DNA from: Aphrophora alni | Taxonomy: Eukaryota; Arthropoda; Insecta; Hemiptera; Aphrophoridae | DNA length: 64,000 bases | NCBI GenBank assembly: GCA_963513935.1 | Contig: OY740768.1 | Span: forward strand, 22,319,177-22,383,176 | Reading direction: 5' to 3' | Shown here: in pieces, positions 13,020-24,488 of the stretch | Layout: each line of letters starts with the position of its first letter | Numbering within the stretch: position 1 is the first letter of the stretch | Position numbers and translations under genes: made by a program | Notes under the pieces: model-generated | The model's database searches: none | What the model was told of the DNA's origin: nothing | What the model saw: only the letters and a program-made list of their open reading frames with translations

Positions 13020-13200
13020 CTTAAAAAATTAAAATAAAATAAACCCTAGTCCTCAAATACTCGAATAGCGTCATAGCTGAAAGTAAACCTGAGTTGGTCA
13101 AGAAAGACCTGAAACTAAAAATGAAAGAGTTGTATTTAACTCAAGACTACATGAAGAAAGGTGTAGATCCAGCTAGGACAGCTCGGGAATGCTACATCCG
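13020..13200 (+). repeat. Dispersed repeat F2 copy
   Basis: It carries the family blocks in order: CCTCAAATACTCGAATAGCGTCA, GAGTTGGTCAAGAAA, CTCAAGACTACATGAAGAAAGG, TGTAGATCCAGCTAGG, GCTCGGGAATGCTAC and GTACTCGC (shown here only as short blocks). Part of this copy is open (LTQDYMKKGVDPA), but other copies have stops or indels in that frame, so I do not call it coding. Confidence 0.7.
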
Positions 13201-13204
13201 TACT

Positions 13205-13930
13205 CGCAAGAAGAATCAGTATACCCGTTTCTTTTAAACTGTATTTATTATAATATTGAAGATGTAAGAATATTGATAGTTGAAACGAAAATGTTTTTAT
13301 ATTTTTCAAAGAAAAATTACATATTAAGGAAATATTCTGTTTATACCCATATTTATTATTTCTTTATATGTTACATAATATACGATATGATAATGTAGTA
13401 ACAACCACGAAGGTTGCCTGGATGTTGAGACGAAGCTGTCTGTGTGTTGCCTAGGAGACCAAGTTTATGTTTCCATAATTGTTGAAGTTACTTTGCTGTA
13501 TATTACACCCTTTTATAGCAAACAACTCTAAGGGTGCCGCCTTTGACTGTGGACGTATGTTTGACGTAACAAGAAAAGTAAAGGATAAGGGTGAAGGGAT
13601 GATGGATGAAAGCCTTAGGGAAAGCATTTAATCATATAAAGTTGACTTAATCCCTCCCATCACCCCTTCATCTTCTCTGAACTTTGTCACGGCTTGTTTG
13701 CCTTCACAATATTATTGGATTTATATTATATGATTAATTACTTGTTCATACTGCGATCGATAAAGAACAGATTTGTTATTTTTTTGTTTTGTTTTTGTAT
13801 TTGTATACAAAATACGTCAAAACGTGTGTATTAATGTGGATAACTTGTGTTATCAGAAGTAAATTACGAATCTAACTTTTATACTTTATATTGAATTTAA
13901 CCGTAAATTACTCCAAGGTTTTGCCTTTAG
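13205..13930. other. Intergenic DNA with a weak inverted repeat
   Basis: Around 13580-13680 a GGGTGAAGGGATGATGG block faces a CCCATCACCCCTTCATC block, giving a loose hairpin. A GGTGCCGCC-containing patch at about 13530-13560 resembles, in reverse, part of repeat F6. No gene was recognised. The open frame at 13189-13398 starts in F2 and is chance. Confidence 0.4.
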
Positions 13931-13934
13931 TAAG

Positions 13935-14160
13935 CACGGGTTTCTCAATCTCGAGGGTATCTAAATGGATGTAGACTTCTTTTCATGTATTGTTGGTTTA
14001 TATCCCGCTTTTTCATCTTGTCTCTCTTGACCAACTCTTATTGTTTTCCGACCCTGGCGCTATTAAACTATTCAACGGCTAAGGGTCTTTATTTTGTAAC
14101 ATTTCCTTCCTTTTTTTATAAGTTGATGATGTACCTATAGGTGTTTTTCCTTTAAAGAAA
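13935..14160 (-). repeat. Dispersed repeat F2 copy
   Basis: Reverse-orientation blocks AATCTCGAG, GGATGTAGACTTC, ATTGTTGGTTTATATC, TCTCTCTTGACCAACTC and GTTTTCCGACCC, then GTTGATGATGTACCTATAGG and a TTTTTCCTTTAAAG end. This copy helps define the family head, which in forward orientation reads like CTTTAAAGG...AAACACCTA. Confidence 0.65.
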
Positions 14161-14602
14161 AAAAATCAATCTTAAATTTAAAATTAATTAAAACAAGTTG
14201 AGTGAATGTGTTGTGTTATGAACACTGAAAAAGAATAGTGTTCCGATCTTTGTCAGTAGTACTTCCAGATAGTCTGTTGTTTGGTTCGGACGGAGATTCT
14301 GTTAAAATCTAACTTCATAGAAACTTCCCGAAAACAGATTAAGTTAGAAGAACGTGGCCGATTTCAACAAATCCTTGGAAAAATTCTCTGAAAAAATTGT
14401 CCAATCGATTGAGATCATGGAAGTATGAACCAGTAATAAATTTGGAAAATGATGAAATGAGAATAGACAATGTAGGCCTATAAGTAGAACTGTGGAAAAT
14501 ATTTTATTCTCCAGTGAAGTAGAAGAATACTCTCGTAATAATAAAATTGATTTTTTGGAATAATAATGACACAGCTGATTGTACTGACACATATTGAGTA
14601 CC

Positions 14603-14805
14603 AAACTGACGAAAGACAGCTGGACTACGGAAAGTCATTATTGCAAAAGAGACCAACTGACAAAAGACAGCTGGACTACGGAAAGTCATTACTGCAAAAG
14701 AGACCAACTGACAAAAGACAGCTGGACTACGGAAAGTCATTACTGCAAAAGAGACCAACTGACGAAAGACAGCTGGACTACCGAAAGTCATTATTGCAAA
14801 AGAGA
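14603..14805 (+). repeat. Tandem repeat, 51-bp unit, four copies
   Basis: The block GACAGCTGGACTACGGAAAG recurs exactly every 51 bases from about 14615, with only a few substitutions per unit. Because 51 is a multiple of three, three open frames on the two strands (89-101 codons) cross it, with repeats such as KRQLDYGKSLL. These frames carry no known domain and are best explained by the period. Near-identity implies recent expansion. Confidence 0.9.
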
Positions 14806-14964
14806 CCATCGCTTACATTTCCAAAAGAAAGATAATTATAAACATCTAACACTGAAGAATAAATTATAATTTGACGAAACAAATATGAAAATATGTAGGA
14901 AATACAAATACTGAAGAGAAGGTAAATCATGAAATAAGACTAATCGTAGATGGGTGTTTTTTTC

Positions 14965-15095
14965 TCTTGTTGCTTAAAGGCGAAAACCCCTTCTCTCCAG
15001 TAAGAATGATGAAAAGAAGCTCTATCTCAAGAATACATGAAAACGATTCGCGGTCCAGCAATAGTCTCTCGAGGTTGTCAAAACTGAACTCATTA
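14965..15095 (+). repeat. Probable degenerate F2 copy
   Basis: It starts with TTGCTTAAAGGCGAAAACCCC, close to the F2 head, and contains CTCAAGAATACATGAAAACG and CGGTCCAGCAA in the positions of the F2 tail blocks. The middle is shortened. Confidence 0.5.
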
Positions 15096-15214
15096 AAGTG
15101 AACCCTTGTTTGTGGTTTTAGACACAGATGTCATTTTAAACGAGTTTTTAGTTGTGTTGGATATCATAGCTAAATTATCTGAATTGCATTGTTCAATTGA
15201 CTATGATAGCAGAG

Positions 15215-15375
15215 TGGACCTTGCTGGAGGTACACCTTTTTCATGTAGTCTTGGGTTGGATAACTTTCATTCATCTTTCCTATGCGATTTCTCTTGAACA
15301 ACTCTTGTTCTTTTCCGACGTTGACGGTATTAGAGTATTCCAGAGATAGGGGTTTTTATTTCACGTTATTTACGT
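15215..15375 (-). repeat. Dispersed repeat F2 copy
   Basis: Reverse-orientation blocks TGTAGTCTTGGGTTGGAT, TTTCTCTTGAACAACTCTTG, TTCTTTTCCGACG and TTAGAGTATTCCAGAG. It forms an inverted pair with the weak copy at 14965-15095. An open frame at 15106-15297 overlaps it and is not a gene. Confidence 0.65.
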
Positions 15376-15379
15376 TTTT

Positions 15380-16745
15380 TTAATTAGACTTTGAGGTTTT
15401 TCTTAAAAAATCGAGGACAAAAAATTACAGTTTCATTATTTTTCTTCCAACAAAAAGCGTTTTTTTAATTATAAGAAGTATCTAAAACATTTTACTGCCT
15501 TGAAAAAACTAAATTCTGTTAAATTGAAATTATGTACTTAGTGAAGTTTGGTTAAAAAATAAATAAAACAAAATATATAATTTACAAGACTTTTTACGCG
15601 TGTAATAAATGTAGTGTTGAATATTTTAATCTAATTTTTTTTTATTGATATTACACAAACGAACAAACAAACAAATGAACTACAATATTGGGTAAAGTAA
15701 AACAAAAATAATACTAACATTGACAATCAGACACATGTACACAATATGTAAAATACTATATAATAAAAGTAAAAAAGTACAAAATATTTGAATAATAAAA
15801 TAAATATGCATCCTTAATTAATCAATAAATACCTCAATAAAAGGAAGACAAAAAAAAAACCCAATTAACTAATCTATTACCGTTTGTGCGTTATTAGGTA
15901 CCCTGTAGGAAAGAAAAACCTGTTTCAGGGTTACCGTCATAAGAATATACGAACGAGCAGGTGCAAAATCAAAGCTTACATAATAAAACACTATTAATTT
16001 AAAAAATAATAATAATACACATTTCGCGTTTACGATTTAAAAGAGCGAGAGAGAGAAAGAAAAAAAAAGTATAAATTATCAATCATTTCAAACAAATCTT
16101 AATTTGGGAACAATCGTGCACATTATAGATTTTGCCAGCAAAACCCTGTTAGAGGTAGATACTCAAAAGTTTTTTTTTTTTTTGTTTAGGAGGTTTAAAG
16201 GAAATTTCAAGAAAATATACCCTTGCAGAATCTCATATAACGTAGAAAATTAAGTATTAAAAATGACGGTACACAAGGCGAAATTGACGCCAACAGCTCC
16301 CAAATCGGTTTTGAAGTGTTGTTTTCTATGTTAATCGGTTTTTCTAGTAAGTTAAAGTTATGTATTACTTGATTGAGGTAACTATTTAAAAATTTTGAGT
16401 TGTCCAAAATGTAATTTTGAGCTGTAGAGAAGAATTGCCTTATAGACAAAAAGTTACTTCCTTTAGTCATACAATTTTGCAAATTCTCGTTTCGTACTCT
16501 TTTGTTCAAAATTTAGACGGAGCGTGACACTTAGAATAGTTAATTGTCTGCAAAGACTCAGATTACTATCACATTCTCATAGCAATTCAATGTCTAGCAA
16601 CAGATTCATCTCTTGACGTTGATAGGCAATATATACTAGGATTAGGGCTAGAGTAAGTCATTGTACCATGTCAACAGCGTATTGTCTATTGTCGGATTTT
16701 AAGCATATCGTTTATTTTCTAGCAATCTATACGACACAACGTTCA
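15380..16745. other. Intergenic DNA with one unassigned 100-codon open frame
   Basis: The minus-strand frame at 16207-16509 (100 codons; contains NTSKPIWELLASISPCVP) is longer than most chance frames here and not repetitive, but I recognise no family and see no second exon. A stretch of AT-rich simple sequence covers 15590-15880. Confidence 0.4.
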
Positions 16746-16750
16746 TCCCC

Positions 16751-17012
16751 ACAAATAAAGTAAACGCTATGAAAGGTAACCTAACAATAATTTTAAACTG
16801 TTGTTATAAATTTTCAAACAAAACAAGAAAATAAAACCTATTTGCGAATTTAACAGTTTAGTTTTGAGACAAGTAAGCAGTCAATCAAAACACAATATCA
16901 ATCTGGACAAATAAAGTAACGCTATGAAAGTTAATCTAAAAATAATTTTAAACTGTTGTTATAAATTTTCACACAAAACAACAAAATGTAACGTATATGT
17001 GAATTTAAAACA
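16751..17012 (+). repeat. Tandem duplication, ~157-bp period
   Basis: ACAAATAAAGTAAACGCTATG followed by TTTTAAACTGTTGTTATAAA at 16751-16860 recurs from 16908 with a one-base deletion and a handful of substitutions. There are two copies and no coding potential. Confidence 0.8.
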
Positions 17013-17019
17013 GCTGCTT

Positions 17020-17795
17020 TAATTTTTTTTGTTGGGAAACATGTAATTTACCAATAATACGCATGTTATTTAAATTATAAATTTATTACAAAGAGTTTAC
17101 AAGGAAAATGGATAATTTTCTGCATATCTTCAGGTAATACTGTTTAATTTGGAATTTCAATCATTAAAATGGTCCCTATATTAAAGTAAACTCGACTGGC
17201 ACAGATATTCCTTAATGAATTTAATAGGAAATTCAGTGTTGTTTTTTTTTAACTTTTATACAAAAATATTTTTATAGAAATCTCTAGTTTTCTCACTAAA
17301 TTCAATAGAAATATAATTTTTAAACCTTGTCTCCTCAAAATATTCCCTTTATTTAGTATAAATTAGTGTTCTAAAATTGAGTAGTTTCATAATTGAATGT
17401 ATACTAACCTCAAAACCAGTGCACATGAATGTACATATAATGCGAGCAAAATCCTATGTCTCTCATGTAACAGGAAGATCCTATTCTAGGAATTTAGTGT
17501 AAAGTCAAATCGCCCTTCTCGTTGATAAATAAGGTCAGGAATTCCTTGAAATTGTTAAACTTATTCATTCTATTTGTAGCTCTGTTATCTGTACCAACAA
17601 AAGACATTTTATTTCGGTTGAGAATTTTTTTAAACATTTACAAACTCTACATAAATAAAACTCAAAATGTTTTACAAATGTTTATAAATTTATTATTGTT
17701 ACAATATATGTCGATTTGTTTATGAGTTCTCCAAAAAATATTAACCATATTTAAGTTTTTTTTTAACCCGTTATGATTCTTACTTACCCGTTATT
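17020..17795. other. Intergenic DNA, nothing recognised
   Basis: AT-rich. The plus-strand frame at 17522-17725 is hydrophobic and low-complexity (Leu, Ile, Phe, Asn) as expected from AT-rich DNA, so it is not called. Confidence 0.5.
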
Positions 17796-17797
17796 AT

Positions 17798-17960
17798 GAG
17801 ATTCAGAAAACTGTTACAACTGTTTAAAAAAAGTTACCCTAAACTAGCTACACTGGGTGAGCCTATTGATGTATCAATAGTTACAAGACAACAACTTATT
17901 GGCATTATATTTAGAGGATCTGGTTGTACTAACTGTATGTCGGGGCTTGTTAAGTACCAT
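17798..17960 (+). repeat. Dispersed repeat F1, 3' fragment
   Basis: Only the right end of F1 is present: GATTCAGAAAACTGTTACAAC, then TTGGCATTATATTTAGAGGA, GGTTGTACTAACTGTATG and a terminal TAAGTACCAT. The same order is seen at 20540-20663 and 26190-26341. Confidence 0.65.
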
Positions 17961-17964
17961 AATT

Positions 17965-19790
17965 AGACTCTTTAACTTGTTTATTCTTATTACCGTATTT
18001 TATTTATATTTTTGTAACTGATTTTCTTTTTTACTTTTCACTGACCTTAAATACACTTTTTTCCGAGCCTTTATTAGAACGTAATACAGATCGAATATCC
18101 AGCCAGAACTGCGGATAATAGGATAAGTCTAAATACTGTGAAAGGTAGCTAAGTATCCACAGACTCCGTATGCAATACTCGTTGTCGTTTACCCTATAGC
18201 ACAGATAGGTTTACAGTTTAGGTTTGGCTCAAAGATTCAAGAAAGTAGGGGTGAAGACATAGTAGGGGGATTAAGTAGAAAATGGGCTGACAAAACAGAT
18301 CAAAAAAGACATGCACGGGAGTGGGAAGTAGTTCAGGTCATAGGAAAAGCCCCGGAATAACGTGAATATTAGGGATCTGAGGAGACTATTTGTAGTGGAT
18401 CCCCTACGCCAAATAGGTGTCTGAGAAAGTGTTTGTTTTACTACCAGTCAAGTTACACTACTATCCGATAAATAAATAAAGCATTATAAGTATTTATTCC
18501 GCTGCTCAAAGACTTTAAATACTTGGAGAGAAAGAATACTTTGTGAAAAGTAAACGTCAAAATTAATAAATTAAGATGTAAAAAGTGAAAAACATGTTTT
18601 GCGTTGACATTTGAAGGGGCTCAAACTACATTGAAACTAAAGTGAATAATTTAATTACATCGACATAGACAATTCTGTTCTCTGCCGATACATCTTCTTT
18701 GTGAGTGATGGTTTGACAGATAGACAAGCTCGGGTTCGATTTGGTTCATTGGATCGGAACGTCATGACCCTTGTTTTTATTTGTTTTTTTATTCTGTTTG
18801 TCACTCACTTCGCTATGCCGTGTTTGTAACGCCCAAATAGAGATAGTTGTATTTCAGTGTAGATCTTCCCATTTTAGAGTATCTCTCTATTAATAATATA
18901 TTTTAACTACTTTTTTGTTATAAAATTGTTTCATTTTGGAAGTTGGGGATGAGACAAGATTTTAATGTTTACTCCAGAATAATAATATAGTGATCGAGTT
19001 TCTGTTGTTATTATTATAATTTTATCAGTTGGAGTGCAATCTTCTGCCAATCCTAGCATTGTCGTATTTATAAACTTATCTTCCTAAAACTAAAGATAAA
19101 CGGTGAAAATATTATGAACGAATACATTCATAACCACTCAGAAATAATGTTCCAAAACATAAAAATGCTAAACAAAAAGAAATAAGTTAGTTTTTCCACC
19201 AAAGCAAATTACACTGGAGACGGAGTATCGTGAAGGAGAGCGTCGCAAAGCTGTATGTGTAAACGAGTCCTTAACGGAGGATGGAACAACTCCGAAACGC
19301 GTCGAGAAATATAAATACTAAGAAAATACTAGGATTAGCAGAAGATCCTACTCATATAATTTATTTTATACATGGTGTACATACTGGTGTAGGATATATA
19401 CCAAAGACGTTCATACTTTTTTAATAGATAGAAATATCAATCTTTTTTCCATATATATTTTAGATTTCCTAATCCGCATTTTTAAATAAAGATGAAATTT
19501 TTGCCCATTCTTCGATGGGGAGCACCGTGAGGTGTAGCTTAAAATTTTCAAATTGTAACCCGAACGAATGACATTTCATCGAACAAATCTTTAGATGGTT
19601 CAAAGTAAAGTTTTGTTACAAGAAATCTAACCAAAATAGCGACCAAAAAAACTACACACTTAATTACGTTATTGCAGACATTTTTTTTTAAATTTAGACA
19701 CATAAGCTCATCTTTCAAAATGTTGATAGCTTTTTAATTATCCAATATATGAAGTATAGGATAAGTTTTGTCTTCGCTAAAACTTCAACC
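17965..19790. other. Intergenic DNA with a possible Penelope-type terminus
   Basis: At 19270-19310, GGAGGATGGAACAACTCCGAAACGCGTCGAG resembles (as a pattern GGATGG...CGAAACGCG) the terminal block of Penelope-like elements in this window, but no coding sequence is next to it. GGGTTCGATTTGG near 18733 resembles a Pol III B box without a matching A box or cloverleaf. No gene was recognised. Confidence 0.35.
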
Positions 19791-19793
19791 ACT

Positions 19794-20663
19794 GGTTTTG
19801 ACTGATCTTCACGTTTCATGGCCTCAGTATACGTCCGTCCGTCGTTGTATACTCACCCACAATAGCGGCGTTTAATACAGTTTTTTATTCACATGTAGTG
19901 CGTCGTTTAACTTATAAATAAATTGGATAAAAATTTGCAGATTTCAATGTAGTCTTACCACTGTATCTCTATGATGACATAGCGAGTTATTGTGAAAAAT
20001 TTAACTTCGAACCCTGATTTTCTAATAAAAGCTATCTTCGTATAGTTACGAGTTCCTTTAAGGTAGTGTTACGAACACGTACGTAGAAAGCGGAAACTTC
20101 TTCACATATTGTACAGCTTCAAGGCCACTATTGGCGTGACAATGACAAGAGCAAAGCGAGTGAAGACAGTTTAAAATAGCTGAGTTCCTTTAAGGTAGTG
20201 TTACGAACACGTACGTAGAGAGCGGAAACTTCTTCACATATTGTAAAACTTCAAGGCCGCTATCAGCGTGACAATAACAAGAGCAAAGCGAGTGAAGATA
20301 GTTTAAAATAGCTGATCTCAAGAAGGTAGTCATTATACAATTACAAGTTTCAAAAAGCTGAGTTCTTTTAAGGTCGTGTTACGAACACGTACGTAGAGAG
20401 CGGAAACTTCTTCACATATTGTACAGCTTCAAGGCCACTATCAGCGTGACAATGACAAGAGCAAAGCGAGTGGAGCAAAGCGGTGGAGCAAAGCGGTTCA
20501 AAAGAGCCGGCGTCAAGAAATTAGTCATTTGCAATTAAAAGTTTCAAAAAGCTGGTGTAACAACTGTTTTAAACATACCCAGAAGACCAACTGTTTTCCA
20601 TTACATTTAGAGGACCTGTTTGCATAACTTTGTACAATGGGCTTCGGTAAGTACCATGATGGC
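19794..20663 (+). repeat. Dispersed repeat F1, near-complete copy with internal triplication
   Basis: Left part: TTTTGACTGATCTTCACG, CATGGCCTCAG, GTCCGTCCGTCG and CACAATAGCGGCG. Middle: CTATGATGACATAGCGAGTTATTGTG followed by AACCCTGATTT. Right end: TTTCAAAAAGCTGGTGTAACAACTG, TTACATTTAGAGGACCTG and GGTAAGTACCATGATGGC. All these blocks recur in the other F1 copies. It has no open frame, so it is a non-autonomous element of unknown class. The middle block holds the single 21-bp seed that is amplified in the copy at 32.1-33.4 kb. Confidence 0.75.
20050..20510 (+). repeat. Internal triplication within F1, ~131-bp unit
   Basis: GAGTTCCTTTAAGGTAGTGTT starts units at 20050, 20181 and 20360. Units 1 and 2 are directly adjacent (131-base period). 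A 48-base segment ending TTTCAAAAAGCT separates units 2 and 3. Each unit contains TACGAACACGTACGTAGAG and GACAAGAGCAAAGCGAGTG. The third also repeats GGAGCAAAGCG twice more. Identity is over 90%. Confidence 0.85.
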
Positions 20664-20667
20664 ACCA

Positions 20668-20985
20668 GATAGAGTGAATATATGAATTTAGATTAAGGTT
20701 TTCTTTATGTACATAAGAGTAAAGATCTAAACCTAGATATTGGTCAAATTAATTATTTGAATATCACCACTGAATAAAGTGATAAATTACTCGTAATTAA
20801 AACAGCAGATTTTATGCCGCTATTTATATTGGTATTGTATGTCAAACTTTTTTGTGCGCCATTTTTTTTTTTTGTTTAAAAACACAATTTTCAACTTATA
20901 GAAGTATATTCATTTAAAAGCATTTTTCATCAAAACTTATAGATAAATATTAACCTTGGCTTGTTAGATGACGTAAGATTAAAAT
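20668..20985. other. Short AT-rich spacer
   Basis: Lies between the F1 copy and the inverted F4 copy. No gene or shared repeat was recognised. Confidence 0.45.
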
Positions 20986-20989
20986 AAAA

Positions 20990-22950
20990 ATTAATGAGAA
21001 ATTGTGTTTAATTTTATTTAAATAAGATTTCAAGTGAAATATCCTGTTTAATAAACACATTCTTAATACACTTGTTAGAAATACTTAGTTTAATAGGTTT
21101 CATAACATTAAGGTAAACTATGTTTAAAATGTTAGCTAACTATAAAATAGTGCATTAAAGGTTCATGGATATATTATTAGTTTTTTTCCCTTTGAGATAC
21201 GTTTTAGTAAACCCTAGGCGAACTTAATTATGATTATTAGATAAAATATGGATAGTAGAAACACATTTGTGTTTCAATAAACATTTGTAAAACTGTCAGT
21301 AGCAACAAAAATCATATTTTTAAAACAATAAATACTCTCAGTTCAATCATATGACACAGAAATTATAATTTCTTCAAACATGAAAGTAGTTTTAAAAAAA
21401 TCTAGAACAACATTTTTATTCCTCATTTATATCTAAAAGATTGGCAGCCATTTTCTATCAACATGATAGTTAAATCCGTTTAAATCTATAACCGTTATAT
21501 TGAATCCAATTGTTTCCTTCTCACAATGATGAGATTTATTTTCAATTGTTATTTTAAATGAGAAAACAATTTAAAAATCAAACGTCCCACAATCAACTTA
21601 ATAATTCTTTTATCATTCTCTATTATTAAGGGGCACTAGATGTGAATAAAACAGGAATAAATTTATTTTTCAAAATATTTATTGTTAAAATTAAGTTCCA
21701 GCTGAATTTAGAATACGGGGGGATAAAGAAATATCTCGGGTTAAAATGTGTTGCAACTTAAATAATAAACATATTGTTGTATTTTCGACTACTAAAATTT
21801 GTGTTTGAACAAAATCACTTTATAAGAATCCAGGTGTGTATAATGATTATCATGTTCTGATTGGGAATATGCATGAGACAAGACTCAAGAATCAAAACGT
21901 CTCGATGGCAAAACTTGAGGTTATGCACGAGAAACCAAATGTGTTTCAAAATTAAATAAATGTCGAACAAACATTCGTAGAGTCAAACAAGCACAATATA
22001 CTTCAGTCAATATAACTTACGTGTTCTTAAATACATATATTTGAAAAGGGGCTTTCAGTAGTCATGGAATCTTTTTTGTGTTACAAAGATACGGTTAAAT
22101 TTCTCGAGTTGAGGTTACACAATTCTCTATTACGTCTTACGTCTATATTTTAGAAAATAAACTAAAATGACGTTTACTATATAATTTCATATTTAAATAA
22201 AAATATCGATATTTGCATATATTTTTCAATAACCTACTTTAATTCCTAAAACCTATATTTTTGGCCGATTCAAGTATACTTGAGAGGTCCAACTGTTTGT
22301 AACAAATTATTAATAACAATGTTCATAAACCTTCATATTAGGCTGTTTCTTTTTAAATGTGTAAGTTAGAAAGCTAGAAAGCCCTTTTGACCACCATAAG
22401 GTTCAAAAATGTCTCTATTTTTTAAACAAAACTACCCCTGAATCATTATTCATAGTTTTAAAATTATGTTTGGACAAATAAAACACAGAATTGTTTCTTT
22501 CTATTTCAAGTGTCTCTTCAAAAAAAAAAGTCTCAGATTAATATTCTATGTCCTTATATATACTTATGTATGATGTCATATTTTGTAATGAACGTTATTC
22601 CGTTAAATTTATATGTGTATTATGTTTGACACAAAAGACGACTTGAAGTCCTTGGACAAACGATCTCTCCCTTTAATAAAAATAAAAACCCTTTAGTATT
22701 CTAAACTTTGCCAGTTTATATAACTGTGCGTTCTACTACCAACCAATTCGTGGCTGTTATCTAAAACTTTCCATTTATGAGGTAGTATCCATCTAATGGA
22801 CCATTTACGTCAACCTTATAGCCAACATAACTAAAGCTAAAGTAATATTGGTTTTAATGCTTCCTGGGCGGGCAAACAAGTAATTTAGAAGGTAAAGTGT
22901 CGTAACGACTAAACATTGCAAATTATTTTAGAAACACTAATTACAGGATA
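20990..22950 (-). repeat. Long dispersed repeat F4, inverted copy A
   Basis: Read on the minus strand, it carries the F4 landmarks in order: TGCAATGTTTAG...ACGACAC, AAGCATTAAAACCAATATTAC, TATGTTGGCTATAAGGTTG, TGGTAGTAGAACGC, CATGAGACAAG blocks, TTGGATTCAATATAACG and CAAGATTGGCAGCC-type blocks, ending with GTTTACCTTAATGTTATGAAACC. The same series is found at 34.14-36.16, 42.6-45.3 and 47.4-49.1 kb on the plus strand. Identity looks moderate (perhaps 70-80%) with many indels. No transposase is visible. Confidence 0.6.
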
Positions 22951-22954
22951 AAAC

Positions 22955-23555
22955 TGTATTAGTAAAAATGGGTGTATTGGTTCAAGGAATATTTATGTTG
23001 ATAGCTTTAATAAACGGATTGTCACAATAATGTTTTATTTTCACTTTTTCATTGAAAAGTGAAAGCCTCATTATTTTCTAAAAAATTGTAATTTGTTTCT
23101 TCTTAAAATGCCTTTTTAATCTAAATTTGAAGAGACTTGTTTCTTACTCAAAATATGTAGTATATAACATTTTGTTTGGGATTGTTAAAATATACGATGG
23201 CGAGTTCAATAGAAATATTCCTTTCAAACTACCTTTCGTCCAAAATACTAGTTTTTGTATTCTTTTAGAGGAAATTGTTTTTTTTCAAAATTGTATTTGA
23301 ATTTAGTTTTGAAAAAAATATTTTCTCTCTTGTCCTTAGTAGTAGTAATAGTAGTACTGATGTGTGGTGACATGAACTCTCGCCTATAGAAGCCCCCTCC
23401 AGCCCCAACTCCTTTAAGAAAATACAGTATTTGAAGGAGATCAAGGATAGGTATCTCCTCTACATCAGCCTAGTACCTTCCCAGTCTTCTAGCCCTCCTG
23501 TGCATTATGCACCACGTTCGATGGTTGTATCCGATTTCTTTTTTTAGGGTGAAAC
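22955..23555. other. Intergenic DNA with a GC-rich patch
   Basis: A small hairpin (TTCACTTTTT/GAAAAGTGAA) lies at about 23038-23062. At 23335-23530 the sequence is markedly more GC-rich, with a TAGTAGTAATAGTAG microsatellite next to GTGTGGTGACATGAACTCTC. A microsatellite beside a GC-rich block could be the tail of a LINE-like element, but no protein motif confirms it. Confidence 0.35.
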
Positions 23556-23559
23556 TAAA

Positions 23560-24045
23560 AAGTGAAAAAGAATAGCTCCAAAACAATTGAAAGATGCGAT
23601 TATAATTTACTCATTGTCTATAACATACAGGACACATGAAAAGGTATAAAATGTACTGAAAATTATAGACACTTTGAATACCTCGCATGAAGATACCAAA
23701 TTTCTTTTGTATCTCAAGAATCTAAACTAGTCGCTGTGAAGATACTTTTTAACCTCACTGTGCATGTTAACAGAATCATTACAACAGAAAATCAGAAGCA
23801 ATAAGCAAAATTATTCCTAATGGATGTCAATTATTAATCCAGATAAGGAATGTCAAAAGAATATGATAGTTGTCATGGTAACAAAGCCACACATGTGTAT
23901 TGTCATTTAGCAATTAATTTCTGTACAAAGATTTCAAATCTTACAAAGTTGAACACGAGTTGTGTCTTTCTCTCCAGTCTGATTGATAGATATTACTGTT
24001 GAACCTCGAAATTGTTCTGCTACTGCATAATTAATATCAGTTTCC
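23560..24045 (+). pseudogene. DDE transposon F3, 3' remnant (copy 3)
   Basis: On the plus strand the broken translation near 23655-23690 gives ENYRHFEYLA, matching the C-terminal GG-H-FEH-L type motif of insect DDE transposases with an N-terminal helix-turn-helix. The preceding LLIVYN stretch fits the same alignment. Downstream non-coding sequence (AATCCAGATAAGGAATGTC, GTCATGGTAACAAAGCCACACATGTG, TCTGATTGATAGATATTACTG) matches, in reverse complement, 31345-31640 and 39835-40090. Several stops interrupt the frame. Only the end of the element remains. Confidence 0.6.
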
Positions 24046-24049
24046 TTTA

Positions 24050-24485
24050 AGCATTCAATAATCTTTATATTATAACGGGAAATTTTAGTCACAATCATTT
24101 ATCTTCACTAACATTAAATCGATAAACTTTAATTAATAATATTACAATAAATTACTTGTTCGCATAGACGATAATTTGTATATTTATAAAGTGACTAAAT
24201 CATGTGTTTATTCATACCATTAAATATCAATGAATTCTTTGCTACAAATATTTCTCAAAAAGTGTACTAATATTCTTATATTAGTAGATACACTAGTATA
24301 GTATATACTAGTATAACACAGTAGATGTGCTAGAAGTTCTAGTTCTTGACTGGAACATTCTAGACTAGCGTATGATAAAATTTTGATGTTTTTATATTAG
24401 TAGAATTTTGACTTAACCGCATTTGCATTTTGTGAGGGGAAACTGGGTGTCAACCACAATACAACAATAGACTAAAACAACTACT
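24050..24485. other. AT-rich spacer with short palindromes
   Basis: Contains the near-palindrome ACTAGTATAGTATATACTAG at about 24291-24312. The left end of the adjacent Merlin remnant could lie in this stretch, but I cannot define a terminal inverted repeat. Nothing else was recognised. Confidence 0.35.
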
Positions 24486-24488
24486 TAA

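Noticed and set aside
14504..14869. Three overlapping frames of 89-101 codons with a 17-residue repeat
   Set aside because: They are an effect of the 51-base period. No domain, no promoter or splice context, and frames on both strands are equally open.
16207..16509. 100-codon minus-strand open frame as a gene
   Set aside because: Not repetitive, but no family recognised and no neighbouring exon. It remains only an unassigned frame.
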